A stretch of DNA of 64,000 nucleotides from Rhizophagus clarus (GCA_015698045.1 BLAL01000270.1:1-64000), one strand, 5' to 3'. Counted from the stretch's first letter, positions 46,960 to 58,719 are shown. Numbers and translations: made by a program. The notes: a model not told the origin generated them from the letters alone.

Positions 46960-47500
46960 AAACAATTACCTATCACTCAAATAATTTGAAGAATAATTGA
47001 TACTAATTATTTTACATTATGTTTCTTAAAACCTCTGAATAATGATTTTAATCAGATACCTTTAGGATTACATTAATTTAATAATCATTATCAAATGTGA
47101 ACTATAAACAAATACAACCTTACTAATAATGTGAATAAATCTCACCATAATAATAAACTGGAGTCATTTAATCAGTCTAAAAAGTAATAAGTTATTAAGC
47201 AGGGACTCATGGTGAATTTCATGTGGTTTTTAAAACAGGTTTTAAGTTAACTACTATGAACCAGTCTTATATGACAATACAAAAGATTGGGATGTAGAAT
47301 TTATTAACTCATTTCTTGTTTAGTTAGTCTATTAGCATTAGAATTTCTTTTATTTTATTTCATTTTCCTGATTCTCTCATATATATAAATGTGTTTCTTT
47401 GTATCTATCCCCTATAAGGATGGGTTGGTGATTACTTTGCATTATTGATATTTTGTCAGTCCATTCTACAATAAAGTTTATCACATTAAAAAAAAAAAAA
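46960..47500 (+). other. Spacer ending in a retroposed-type 3' end
   Basis: Mostly AT-rich and unrecognised; the last 140 bp has AATAAAG at about 47472, then 'tttatcacatt' and a run of about 14 A (47487-47500), the signature of a reverse-transcribed polyadenylated RNA, perhaps another LINE-like copy. Confidence 0.4.
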
Positions 47501-47790
47501 TTTAAATTCTCAAAAAAAATCTCAACCTAAACGTCAAACCTCAAATATAAATCTAAATCCAAAAAAGTTAAGGTTGAAGTTGATTTAACATGAAATTAAG
47601 CTTAAACATGAAAAAATAGAGCTTTTAAATCAAAACACAAGCTTTAATATGATGTAAAGTTCAAAAAACCTTTACAATTAAAGATTACATAGTCTCTTAT
47701 CCTAATTCATTTATAAAATTTTTAAAATCTATTGTTAAAATTATTTACAAATTATAATATTTGGTTAGTAAGGTACTACCGCGTACACCG
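47501..47790. other. AT-rich spacer with repeated 'aacctaaa/aaacctc' words
   Basis: Short repeated words around 47525-47600; no gene. Confidence 0.35.
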
Positions 47791-48232
47791 TTCATTTCAC
47801 CTAATAATGTTGATCATCTGATCATCATGTGAAGTGATTAAAGTTGATCGATCAGCGCTGCGTTTGATTTCTCATTTTTAACACGAAATTCGCAATGTCA
47901 ACGAAGTCTTTACTTATATCTGAGAACGAAAAGCAAACTAATTACCCAAGTAAGTTCGCGATATCCTTTCATTTCACACTAATAAACGTTAAAGTGTATT
48001 TTCTCCTATCAGAGTACTGCTGCACTATGGGGAAGTGTAGCGGATTGGGATCTTTATTTTATCAATGAGGTGCGCGGATCGCCACTCGATGAAGCACATA
48101 AAACACTGGCGAGTGAACTCGAAATACTTCTTAATCACTTTACTAAAGATAATCGCGAATGGCGCAAGGCAAAAGCTATCAAGAAACAGCTAAAGGTCTG
48201 TCTTATATCTGTTGTATCGAGATTGCGTAAAC

Positions 48233-48490
48233 CGTACCCTGCGGACTCTATCGATTGACGAGCATTCCTCTGCTTGTCTGAAGTGGGTAGCATGTTATGG
48301 TCTGAACATTGTCTGAACCTAAAGGTTCTACTATGTCATGTGTGGTTACGCTATCAATTTCTTCGCAAAGTCGTACCCTGCGGACTCTATCGATTGACGG
48401 GCATTCCTCTGCTTGCCTGAAGTGAGTAGCATTCCATGGTCTTGACCTAAAGGTCCCACTATGTCATGTGTGACTGCGCGATTAATTTTG
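48233..48490 (+). repeat. Duplicated 139 bp GC-richer unit inside an intron
   Basis: Two copies start at 48233 and 48372 ('cgtaccctgcggactctatc'), nearly identical over the first 70 bp and again around 'ctatgtcatgtgtg'. They lie inside the intron 48199-48561 and are clearly richer in G and C than the surrounding introns and spacers. No ORF is kept. Candidate structured RNA, short interspersed element piece or duplicated regulatory segment. Confidence 0.6.
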
Positions 48491-48538
48491 ATATTTGTTT
48501 TATTATATTTAACATCTACTTACGGTTGCTTTCTTTCT

Positions 48539-48558
48539 GAATATATATATATATATAA
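48539..48558. repeat. AT dinucleotide microsatellite
   Basis: A short (AT)n run just before a 3' splice site of the decayed gene; similar runs occur at about 53020-53045, 57451-57470 and 63920-63957. Confidence 0.7.
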
Positions 48559-50639
48559 TAGTTAAAAAAGTCAAAAAATATTGTAAACGCGACGATTTGG
48601 GAGGAGTATCAAGAAAAAATAATAAAAGCTACAGTTGAAAGTAAAGTCAATGAAAATGTTAATAAGGTATTCTGTTCTACTTTGTTCTGATTGAATTTAT
48701 CGTCAACCTTTTCTTTCTTCTTATACGTTGTAATTATTAGCGTAAAATCGAAGATGTAGCAAGAGATGCTATAAGTGCAGCAGCAAAAGCTTTGCTACGC
48801 ACCGAATGGTTGCGATATCCTCAAGCGTCCCCGAACAGATTATAAGAACTTGGTATATACTCTCATTTTTTTTTGTTTAAAATTGCAAGAATCAGAACTG
48901 ATTGTTTTTGCGTTTTAATACTTTAGGGCGTCACAAACAACAGCCGCGAATTCCCGAACGAAATATTGCGTCGGGAGATGAAAAAGAAAAAGAGAGTTCT
49001 CTTTATGATACTTTTCCGGTTCACATTCATAAGCGACCTGAACCAAATCCTTTTATAGTTGGAAATCAGAATGACCATGATATAAACGAAAAGAATTCAA
49101 TGCAGATTTAACTATTGTCGACGGAAAAAGTATAGATTGGATTATTAGTTTAATTAATTCAGAGAAAAGTTGACAAAATATCAGCTTGATGCAAATCTAT
49201 CTAAAGCCAATCCAGAATATTACGACATTATTTTTTCAATTTAAATGACGAAGACGGTTTCCTAGAAACGTTATATAAAGGTATTGTGTCGCAGATGCGT
49301 AAGGAAATAAAGAGGGCAAAAGTAGATACAAATGATAATATGAACCAAGAGATTAAGTTATTTCTAAAACGTATTGTTCATCGCGATATTAAGAAGATCA
49401 AAGAAAATCTTGATCAAAATGCTGAAGAAATTGGTTCATTTGAAAAAGGATTTGTGTTACATTTTGTGAAGCATATGTAAGTATATTTATTTGACTATTT
49501 GATTCATTGAGAAGTGTGATAACACTAATGAAACTAACCTTATACAGGGTAGAATTAATTGATGACGTGAATTTGTTTAATGATTCTATGTCCGAAGGAA
49601 CCTATATTGTAAACGTTCTAACACCCATTTTTGGTTACTTTTTTAACAAAAAGGAAAAAGATTGGCTTGTTTCATATGGTGAAGCCTGCCTCAACGCATG
49701 TGCAATAGATATTAATTCTAATAAAAAGGACGATGAACGTCGATCTTCAGGAAAAAAGATTGATACAATCATTAGTATGACGAAAAATGATTGGACACAC
49801 TTCACGGGTGATCGTATGAAGATCATGATGATGTTATGAATCAATTCGCCAAACTCAATCGAAGCTCAGATATCGCATTAATTAGGTTATACGGGTTACT
49901 AGCTTATTGTATGTTTTTAATATTTTTTTTTTTTTTGAATATTATTGTTATTATGCACTACTAACTTTTGTGTTTTTATAGTAAATGAATTGACCATTTA
50001 CGAATTTCAACTAAAATATAGCGAGATCTACACTATGGAAGCAATATTCACATTTTCTCTACCTAAAATATGGGCAGATATGGCAAAGGCTGATAAAGCT
50101 ATAATAGGCTTGTTGAAGTATGAGGTTCGTATAAGTGGATTTATAAAAAAACTGAATACGGTGAATACAATTAACAATTTTAATTCTTTTAAACTAGCGT
50201 CTATTATCTGAAAGTTCCAAAACTATACGAGATTTTTTGTGGTCTGGTGGTGGTGGAGTTGAAGCTATTAAGATGACGACCAGAATGATTCATACCCCTG
50301 AAAACGTCAAAAAAGTTAAAAATATTAAAAGTACAAAAAAAAAATGAAGAAAAAGAATTGAGTTCGGGATATTTTTTATTCTGTAAATTGAAGTTTTCGG
50401 CTATATATCTAATTAATATGCCGAACATTGTATCTATATCGATAAATAAAGATTATGGTGTGATGTGTATATCATCGGAAAATAAAATGCGTATGATCAA
50501 GAATTTTTATAGCAAAAAAACCGTTCTCTTGAGGAACGATCAGAATCATGTCAAATTTTACCTAATTCTTCTAGCCCAGAAAAAAATTTCATGTATATGT
50601 TGTGTGATCTAATGAATCTGTAGCACAAAACGCCAGCAC

Positions 50640-50925
50640 GATCCCCCGTCCTTGGGACACTCCTCGTGAAATCTAATTAGCCGATATTACGTGATTTGAG
50701 GAGTAACTCAGCTGCCATGGAAGTGCTAGGGAGGTTTATTAATTTCCCATATCATAACGGCGCAGTGAATCCGTATAAATTTGAGTGGTGGAGTAATCAT
50801 TAAAGTTACCCATTAAATAATATATTTTGACAACAAGCGGGCAATACCAATATTAGATGGCTAAGGCCATTGTTTGGCACATCCCGATTTTCCGAAATCC
50901 ATTTCCCCCAATGATATACCGTACC
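50640..50925. other. GC-richer unique block, unidentified
   Basis: Contains 'gatcccccgtccttggga' and 'ctcagctgccatggaagtg' and is less AT-rich than neighbours. No ORF, no tRNA-like A/B boxes convincingly seen. Could be a fragment of a mobile element UTR. Confidence 0.3.
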
Positions 50926-50929
50926 AACA

Positions 50930-51775
50930 AGGGTTCCGCACGGATCGGATTGAATCGGATTTATCGGATTCAAAATTCGAATCTGTCGGATTCGGATTTA
51001 TCAATTTAAGTCCTCAGATCTATATTTAAGATTCAATTCTGAATCTAAATTCAAATCCGAATCTGATCTAATTTGAACCGAATCTGATCCGGTTCTGATT
51101 TAAGAATTTAATTGTTTTCGCAATATTTTTTATTGCGAAATCTTTTTTTTATAAAATTATTAAAAACGGGTCCGCAACGTTTTTTTATTAAAATCGTCAA
51201 TAAACGTTGCGAAACGTTTATTTTATTTAATTAAATTAATTATTAAAACCGGTTTGCAGCGTTTTTTATTAAAATCGCTAATAAACATTGCTAAACGTTT
51301 ATTTTAATTAAGTTAATTATCAAAATGCCGAAACGGCATTCTTTTTTTAACTAAATTTTTTTTTAATTAAACTTTAATTAAAACGATTAAAAGTATCGTT
51401 TTCTTTTTTAATCAAAACGATTAAAAATCGTTTTTTTAAATTAAATTATAAAAAAAAAAATCGATTTTTTTTTAATTAATTAAACGATAAAAAAAAAAAT
51501 CGTTTTTTAGTTAAAACGATTAAAAAAAATCGATTTTTTTTTAGTTAAAACGATTAAACAAAATCGTTTTCTTTCATAAAAATTAAGTGAAAAAACGCCA
51601 TTTCAGCGCTTTTATCATAAAATAATATGAAAAAAAACGCCGAAACGCTTTATGATAGCTTTAGCTTCGGATCTTATGATCTGATCCGGTTTTGACAGAC
51701 CCGATCCAGATTCAATTCCGATCCGATTAAATCCGATCCGAATCCGATCGTCAGATTCGGATCAGATTATAGATT
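50930..51775. mobile_element. MITE-like block, 'CGGATT' word family
   Basis: Both sides are packed with the word CGGATT/AATCCG (50940-51110 and 51660-51770) and the centre (51120-51660) has satellite units 'aacgttgcgaaacgtt' and 'aacgattaaaa...cgtttt', the same central motif as in the hAT-like elements at 34182-34938 and 33167-37441. The left end AAGGGTTCCG resembles the end of the 33167-37441 element (TAGGGTTCTG). No matching right terminus or target duplication was found, so the right end may be lost. Confidence 0.55.
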
Positions 51776-51779
51776 TATC

Positions 51780-52670
51780 CTCGAAAATTGAGAAAAACTA
51801 ATGGGAGAAATTTAATTTCTGACAAAATTTGTTTGATATATCAATATACTTTCCTGATTCAATTTTATGATATAAATTCAAATCAATTCTACGGCAAAAC
51901 AATTTCATGTCACAATAAATTTTGATGAAAATATGGATTGGTTAATGATATTTATTTATAGACAAAATATTTCGTTATTTAATTTATTTAAAAAATTTAA
52001 AGGTTATCGTATTTGCCCGATGTTACGTTTTTTCGTAAATTAATTTTCGAAAAAAGTATCTTGGGAAAATGACTTCAATTGGGATTATGAGAAAATGACG
52101 TTATTCATTCGGGATTATTTCTTGGACAATTGTCGTCGGGCAAAGAATACGTCGGAACTCGGTCCATCGTCAATGGTTCCATATCCGTGCTCGCGATATT
52201 ATACAATTGCAAATGTTATATATGAATCCAATTAGCATACAGATAGAATTTATCGCTACAGAACTGAAAGGATTCATCTCTTAAGAGTTAATGAAATTAC
52301 GCATTAATTCATATATCAGATATGATTACATTAATTTATTTTTAATTACTTATTTTCTTTTTCTTAGTAAATAATCAATCTTAAATCTTGCTATGTTAAT
52401 TACATAAAAATAACTTAAATGCTCAAGTGCAATTGTTCCTATTAAAATATTGGCCAATGTCATCATACAAGAAATCTGTAGCGTGTATGCATGTATATAC
52501 AATTAGATTGAAACTATAAATTTTATATTTTATATTTGTTATATTTGTATTTGTTATATTTGTCTATAAATAAAATAAAATCTTAAAAATTCAAATTTTA
52601 TATTATTATTATATATTGTTATCATTATATTAACCCTATTTTTCTATAATGCAAAACATAATTAAGCACT
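51780..52670. other. Intergenic, 3' of the HMG gene
   Basis: AT-rich with no recognised gene; contains 'tattattattatatattgtt' low-complexity stretches. Confidence 0.4.
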
Positions 52671-53333
52671 TCAAAAAAAAAAATAAGACAAAATAAAAGC
52701 AAAAAAAAACAAAACCAAAATAGAAAGAAATACAAAGAACCCTTTCTTATTTTTCTTTTCGATTCTATAATACGGATGCGGATTTAATTGTATAAGACGA
52801 TCGCGAATTATCTTACAATGTTCCAAAGTTGCTTTTGATTCTTTACTAAACAGAATGCTAGCAAGTAGTCTTTTTTCTGAGTATTTTTTATTTGAAATAT
52901 CAAGGTATTCCAAAATTGAACAAAGTACCATACAATAAACGCAAAATATAGTAAGTGGTTTTTTTCCTTTTCTAATGTCATTTATTCCACGCGGTAGTAT
53001 AGGAAGAGGGAATTGATATATATATACATATATATATATATATATTTTCAATAATATTTTTAGAACTTTTTCATCTAATTGAGCTATTCTCACAACTCTT
53101 TGATTCACGACTCCTTGGTCCTCGACTCTTTGATTCACAACTCCTTGATCCTCGACTCTTTGATTCACAACTTCTTGATCCTCGACTCTTTCAGCTCTTT
53201 GATTCTCAACTCCTTGGTACTCAATTCTTTCAATTCTTTCATCCTCAACTTCTCGATCCTTAACTTCAACCTCTTGATCCCCAAGATCTCCTTGAATTTG
53301 GTCCTCTTGAAAATGGGTATTGTCTATAACCAT
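52671..53333 (-). CDS. Probable HMG-box (MATA-HMG-like) protein with hydrophobic tail, 220 aa
   Basis: Single ORF from ATG 53333. Residues about 12-85 are acidic with tandem VVNQRVEDQG repeats. Then an (IY)n run translated from an AT microsatellite (about 96-106). Residues about 112-190 resemble a MATA-HMG box: PRGINDIRKGKKP, then FCVYCMVLCSILEYLDISNK, SILFSKESKATLEH and NPHPYYRIEKKNKK (family pattern P.NAF..YR...., ISK.LGK.WK.E...VK..Y, P.YRY.P+K). The YR of helix 1 is YC and the tryptophan of helix 2 is F, so the box is divergent. It ends in about 23 hydrophobic residues read from T-rich DNA, which would make a tail anchor if real, odd for a DNA-binding protein; an unrecognised 3' exon or decay is possible. 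Confidence 0.5.
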   Translation of the reverse strand: MVIDNTHFQEDQIQGDLGDQEVEVKDREVEDERIERIEYQGVENQRAERVEDQEVVNQRVEDQGVVNQRVEDQGVVNQRVVRIAQLDEKVLKILLKIYIYIYVYIYQFPLPILPRGINDIRKGKKPLTIFCVYCMVLCSILEYLDISNKKYSEKRLLASILFSKESKATLEHCKIIRDRLIQLNPHPYYRIEKKNKKGFFVFLSILVLFFFAFILSYFFF

Positions 53334-53334
53334 T

Positions 53335-54240
53335 ATGAGATATTTGAGGTAGTAAGGTTTTGTAAGATGTTTACTCCCTTTGAAATTTGAAAGGAAAAAG
53401 GAGATATTTTTTTTTTATGGAAAAGTGTAAAAGCTTTGATAACTTTATATTCTTTCAAATGAATTTTTGAAAGGAAAAGTTCAATGATTAAATAATATTT
53501 TTACAAAACAAGATTAATCCATTTTAGTCAAGAGCAACTTTTGCACGCGAGCATTGATAATGGGATAATCGTAATTATCTTTTTACTCAAATAAACAAAG
53601 AATTTGGGGATTTATTTTATTGTAATAAATTATAATAAGCATGAAATATTAAGATAGTTATAAACATAGTTTTTCCGTAATTTATTAGGAAAGAATTATT
53701 ACATTATTAATACTTTCCCCAAAAAATAAACACGATTCTAATCATTTCAAGAGATTTTTCCCCAGGAATTTCATTATTATCCCCAAAAAATGAACACGAG
53801 GTATTAAACTTTTTTCAATCTTACCAAGCAAAAATGAGCACGAGATATTAAATTTTTAGTTGTTTATCCAACCTTCCAGACGATTTTCCCCAGAGAAGTT
53901 GATTTTCATTATGCAATCGAACAAGATTAAAATTATATAAATCGGAATTATCAAAGATTTTCATTATTCCATATCTCTCGGTCAAATTTGTACATTTTTG
54001 ATTAGTTCATTTTCATTAAGAATGCATTGTGTATCTTATGATGTCATGTCAGAATGTTAAAGGTTTAGGTGAAATTAGTTTTGGCCTTTAACAATCATTT
54101 AGAATGGATCTGATAATGCAAGACATTGTGCGCTAATTTGGTTCGATCATTGGTTTAAAAATCAAATGAAATTATTTCAAGGTAATCATACAAATAGGGA
54201 AATTTACACTTTTTAAATTTAACTTTGTAATATAAACGAA
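53335..54240. other. Intergenic between the two HMG genes
   Basis: AT-rich. Three diverged copies of 'ccccaaaaaatgaacacga' lie at about 53715, 53771 and 53828. No gene. Confidence 0.45.
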
Positions 54241-54243
54241 ATA

Positions 54244-54433
54244 CGGTGGCATCTCCACGAGTACACTTCCTTTGGGACCATAGTAAAAAAATAGCAGTAT
54301 GTGCACTTAGAGAGGTGTGCATTTATAGAGAGTAAAATATTAAGAGCTTTTATAAATTGAACCTACCGTGCCCTTGGAGAAAATTTACATATTACCTGCA
54401 CTTTTAGGGGGTGCACTTATGAAGGTACCACTG
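54244..54433. mobile_element. 190 bp MITE with TA target duplication
   Basis: Left end CGGTGGCATCTCCACGAGTAC and mirrored right end (GTGCACTTATGAAGGTACCACTG) pair imperfectly over about 23 bp and are flanked by TA (54242-54243 and 54434-54435). 'gtgcac' words are repeated inside. Tc1/mariner-type MITE, 350 bp downstream of the two-box HMG gene. Confidence 0.7.
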
Positions 54434-54785
54434 TAGAATAAATTTGATTACGCATGCTAAATACTTTTTACATTTATGATTCGATCTTGTGATCTGCGTG
54501 ATATTTGTGATCTTTCATTCAAATAAACAAACAAATTTCCTTAATTCGTAACATTTCAAACAAATAAAATAATGTTTACTTTTACAAAAAAATAAGTCAT
54601 TTATTTATTAAACAAAAATTATTAAAAAAAAAAAAAAATTCCCGGGTTGAAAATGATACTATTGTACAATGAAAACACCCAGTAAATACAAATATTATAC
54701 ATATCAAAGAAATTAAAATGAAAATAATACATACGAAAAAAATATTATGTAACAAATGTTAAAATTATAAAAAATATCAATATTA

Positions 54786-55937
54786 TCAAAATTCATTGAA
54801 CAAATCTTCCTCGATTTCCATTTCCATATCCGGTTTTAGGTAAAAACCATTATTGGTAGGCGTTCCATTATCATTTGATCCTCCCATCCAGGAGAATTCA
54901 ACATGTTGTCCCATCCAGTGGGAATTTTCATTATTATTATATTGTTTTAAATCCCAGGAAAAGTCATTATTAAATTGTTTTGATTCCCAGGAATTATCAT
55001 TATCATATTGTTTTAATTCCCAGGAATTGTCATTAATATATTGTTTTATATAGTCATTATTATTACATTGTTTTGATTCTTCCGCCCAGCAAGAACCTTG
55101 GGCATCATTTGCGAGCGCATCATTGTCTGGTAGTAAAAAAGCCAAATCACTAAAATCGAAATCAGCGAAGAAGTTGTTAATATCGATTTCAACGTCGTTT
55201 GTGATCGGTTCACTGTCATTATCGCATGATTTAAAAAACAGGTCTTTTATTTGTTTGTTGTTTATCACTTTTCTTTGATCAGAAAGTTTTTTAAACAAGC
55301 TTTTTATACTTTCTGGTTGTTGCCTCCAATAATGACTCGCAATATACGATAATTTTTGCATAGGAAGTTGATATCCAACTAATTTGAGACGTTCATTAAG
55401 TTTTATTCTAAAAATCATAAAGGAATTTCCTCCGTTCTTCCTGGTAATATTCTGAAAGGATTTAAAATCCATCTTTTCTTTATCATAAGTTTCTGGTAAT
55501 TGATCATGTAATCTTTTTTCATGTAATTTTTTTATATTTTCTGAAATTCCTTTATAGTGATCTTTTACGCAAGCTGGTTCACTTTTCCATAATGCACTTG
55601 CTAAGGGAGAAAGTTGCTGCATAGAAATACGTTCATTTGATGCTTCGAGATGTTTATTAAGGTGTTTTCTATATACAATAAACCCATTTCCTTTATTCAT
55701 CTTACTCAAGTCTTTAATTTTTTTATTATTTTCATTTTCGTTGGTATATTCCTCCTCATTAATTTCTGGTGGAAATTTTGGTCTGAAATGTTCAAGAATC
55801 AAATGATCAAAGAATTTATCATACAAGTCTTGCAAGTACGAAGAATCATTATAAAGTTTGCAATAGTCAATATCTTTAATGTTGTTTGCTAAATAATATA
55901 AAAAACAATCATTTTCTAAAGGGTGTAAATGCTCCAT
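54786..55937 (-). CDS. Two-HMG-box protein (MATA-HMG family), 383 aa
   Basis: An intron-free ORF from ATG 55937. Two HMG-like boxes in tandem: box 1 about residues 82-144 (NKGNGFIVYRKHLNKHLEAS, then LSPLASALWKSEP, VKDHYKGISENIKKLH) and box 2 about 168-225 (NGGNSFMIFRIKLNERLKLV, then LSYIASHYWRQQPESIKSLF). Both keep the N-F-Y/F-R start of helix 1 and the W of helix 2, the pattern of the MATA-HMG group that is strongly expanded in Rhizophagus. The C-terminus is acidic, Asn/Gln/Trp-rich with four copies of a DNSWELKQY-like repeat and could be an activation region. Role: sequence-specific DNA binding in the nucleus, possibly mating-type-like or developmental regulation (family-level inference). 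Upstream at about 56155-56180 lies a dyad around 'gatcgttgtgtaacgattgatc'-like sequence. Confidence 0.85.
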   Translation of the reverse strand: MEHLHPLENDCFLYYLANNIKDIDYCKLYNDSSYLQDLYDKFFDHLILEHFRPKFPPEINEEEYTNENENNKKIKDLSKMNKGNGFIVYRKHLNKHLEASNERISMQQLSPLASALWKSEPACVKDHYKGISENIKKLHEKRLHDQLPETYDKEKMDFKSFQNITRKNGGNSFMIFRIKLNERLKLVGYQLPMQKLSYIASHYWRQQPESIKSLFKKLSDQRKVINNKQIKDLFFKSCDNDSEPITNDVEIDINNFFADFDFSDLAFLLPDNDALANDAQGSCWAEESKQCNNNDYIKQYINDNSWELKQYDNDNSWESKQFNNDFSWDLKQYNNNENSHWMGQHVEFSWMGGSNDNGTPTNNGFYLKPDMEMEIEEDLFNEF

Positions 55938-56204
55938 CTTTACTATCTTTGCTCTTCAGAATGAATCAAAGAAAAAATGATGGCTATTGAAAAAGGCATT
56001 CTCTTTCAACCATTTATATAAAATTTAAAATAAATGAAAGAACAATTGATTGACAATGTTTTAATTTTATTTATAATGTAATCTTTGGAATATTTATATC
56101 TGATATATCGTTTAACCAAATAAATTTACGATTTTGAAAGGATGATTAGCAATGGGGATCGTTGTGTAACGATTGATCTTTCTTACCTTTCATATTTTCC
56201 ATAT

Positions 56205-58700
56205 ACTTAAATGATATTTAAAATAAAAAAAATCCCTTTGTTAAATTTTCCATATAAAACAAACAAACAAACACAAACCCCCCTTTTTTTTGTGTTACAT
56301 TCGATTCATAATGGACTTTTTAGTACTAATCCGGATTGACTATTGTGAACGACTTATCCGCTCTCATAAATAATTTGCTACCAAATTGTATATATATGAG
56401 TGAATTATACAGTAAAACTACTAGCAAAAAAAAAAAAAATATCATTATAAAAAAAAAAAAAAAAAAGATTATAATAAAAAGAAAAAAAAAAAAAAAAAAG
56501 ATTATTATAAAAAAAAAAAAAAAAAAAAAAGATTATATAAAATAATTGGTCACTACTAACCTTATCAAATATCAAAAAAAAAAAAAAAAAAATCGTGTCG
56601 CACAAAAATATTCTTATTTTCCCCCTCTCATATGTAATGAAAATCAACAAAACAATTAAAATTGTAAATTGTGTACAATCTCTAATAAGATCAAAGACAC
56701 ACTAATATTATTTTGTTTTTTCTTTACGTAAAATTTTTTGAGTTTTGACATTGTTTCCATTATAAATAAGAATTGATTTATCAATCAGAAAATCCTTATC
56801 TTTAAAAAGAAAATCTCTTTTTATTCATCCATTATGAAAATGATATAAAATCCTCGGTATCAAATGATCCTTTGTCCGGCAAAAGTCTTTAGTGCACAAG
56901 TATAACCGGAGACAATGAATAAGCCTAAAAAATTTTCACATTGCCAGATTCTGTCAATAAAGATATTGCCTTTTTTGTGCTAATTACTTAAAAAGTTTAT
57001 AGCATCGCGTTCAAAGGAAAATTGTAAAGTTAATTTCATAATATTCAAATAAAGGTTTAATTTTACCATTTTAGAAGAAAAGTTATTAATTTATAAGTAT
57101 TCATGGTGTTAAGAAATTCCCAAACTTTATGTAGTAGCACATCAATACAAATCGTGCCTTTTTACCTTTTATTGATAGCTGTCAATCATTTTACTATTTT
57201 CGTTCATGTGAAAAAAAGCCAAAAGTTAATGTTTACGGCATTTCTCTATATATATCAAATAAATGGTGTTTTTTTTTCGGTTTCTGAATTCTCTCTTAAT
57301 ATTCAGAACAAAAAAAAAAAAAAAATATAAAATAAAATATCATATTTTTTTTTTTTTTAACTTCAAAAACTCAATCAAATATTTCGTCTCATTTTACACA
57401 TCCAAATAAATACATTTTTCCATAGTGTTGCTGTTAAAAAGATACCATATATAATATATATATATATATTAATTTCATAAACTAAAAAGAATATTATATT
57501 ATCCAATCCAATCATGTACTATGTACTCTTATTATAATCAAATATAATTACTCTTGGTTATAAGCAACTTAAATGTTCAATGTGAAAGACATTCATCGGT
57601 GTATACTTTATGCAAATGATCATTCTTACATTAGATTAATTCGATGATATTCAAATGCGCTGGCGCGCGTGTAATCATCTCTCATATCTATAACGTAGTG
57701 TACAAGTGACAACTTTATTTATTTGCGAACGTACGTAAAGCACCGATTGATCAAATTTCCCAACAAACTTTCATATGAAAGGGATTAATGTAAAAAATGG
57801 AAATTAATAAATTAATTACTTATAGAAAGCATGAAATTGGATGGTGTAATCAATGATGGCGTGTTACTAATTGATTAAACCATAAGAGCCCAGGTTTAAA
57901 TTAAAGAAGTTGAAATTGGATGATGCAAACAATACTGTCGTATTGGACAGCAAATAATGTGCAACTTTATTATGACTTAAGAGCAAAAACTCAGAATTAT
58001 TTTATTGAAAGTTGGTCACAAAGTCTTTCTCATGACCAATAATAAGTCTTGCTTTTGAAATATATATTGTTTCTCGGTTCAAGTAAATTCATCAGGTTAG
58101 TTCATAAGGTATATTGACGAGTTTTTTTTACCCAACTAAGGCCAACTTTATTTTAATATTTTTTAATATTTTTTTTTTTTCTTTTGTTCTTTAGGGTAAA
58201 ATGAAGGTTTTAGAATGATTTATGGATATTTTTGAAAAGGTAGACATACGGGACATATGTTTTTTGAACAAATAGTATCGTGGTACTTAGATAACTATCA
58301 AATTGCAAAATTCATATTTATATCGTAACTAATTGATACTCAATTTTCTGCTCTTAGTTAATTTCCGTGAACTTTCCCATCACAGAAACATTCTGTATTT
58401 TGTAAAATTTCAAACTAATGAAGTCTCTTTTTGTAACCGATTCAACATTTACGTATTAATAAAATTGAAAAAGAAGAAATAGAAACGAAATGAGGATAAT
58501 TAAGATCGAGAAGAGTATTAATAAAAGGAGTTTTGGGCTTTTCCTATTTTTATACAATAAACCATTTTATCGAAACAAACCTGATGCACCTTTCGTTTTA
58601 AAGTTCCTTCGTTAGACTATGTATAACTCCAAGGTTTCCAAGTATCGGAAAGGAAAGATACCGTTGAAAATTATTTAGGTATCGAAAATATGCATAAGCA
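56205..58700. other. Intergenic, homopolymer-rich
   Basis: A-rich and T-rich runs at 56425-56600 and 57310-57360 yield spurious Lys and Phe/Ile ORFs. A GC-bearing palindrome 'tggcgcgcg' is at about 57660. The ORF at 57103-57330 ends in a poly-A-encoded lysine run and has no recognised homologue. Nothing else supported. Confidence 0.45.
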
Positions 58701-58719
58701 GTTGTTTTGAGGAATTCAA

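Larger units (their letters stand above)
47895..50347 (+). pseudogene. Multi-exon gene of a Rhizophagus-type family, decayed
   Basis: Exon-like blocks in order: 47895-47949 (MSTKSLLISENEKQTNYP), 48013-48198 (STAALWGSVADWDLYFINEV...), 48562-48666 (ATIWEEYQEKIIKATVESKV), 48741-48844, about 48929-49100 (RHKQQPRIPERNIASGDEKE), then 49104-49480, 49549-49838 (KEKDWLVSYGEACLNACAID), 49981-50128 (LTIYEFQLKYSEIYTMEAIF) and 50198-50347 (TIRDFLWSGGGGVEAIKMTT), most with good GT-AG borders. The C-terminal half matches, from memory, a multicopy Rhizophagus family of unknown function (DDERRSSGKKID motif). Breaks: the first intron joins out of phase, a stop closes the 48741 block, frames change around 49100-49260, and 49839 onward changes frame. 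The number of small indels suggests a dead or low-quality gene; function unknown. Confidence 0.6.

Noticed and set aside
50358-50612. 84 aa plus-strand ORF directly after the decayed gene
   Set aside because: The family-like C-terminus already ends at 50347; this ORF starts inside a poly-A region, has no recognised family and no splice partner.
50640-50925. Possible tRNA or SINE head
   Set aside because: No cloverleaf and no convincing A and B boxes could be drawn; kept only as an unidentified block.
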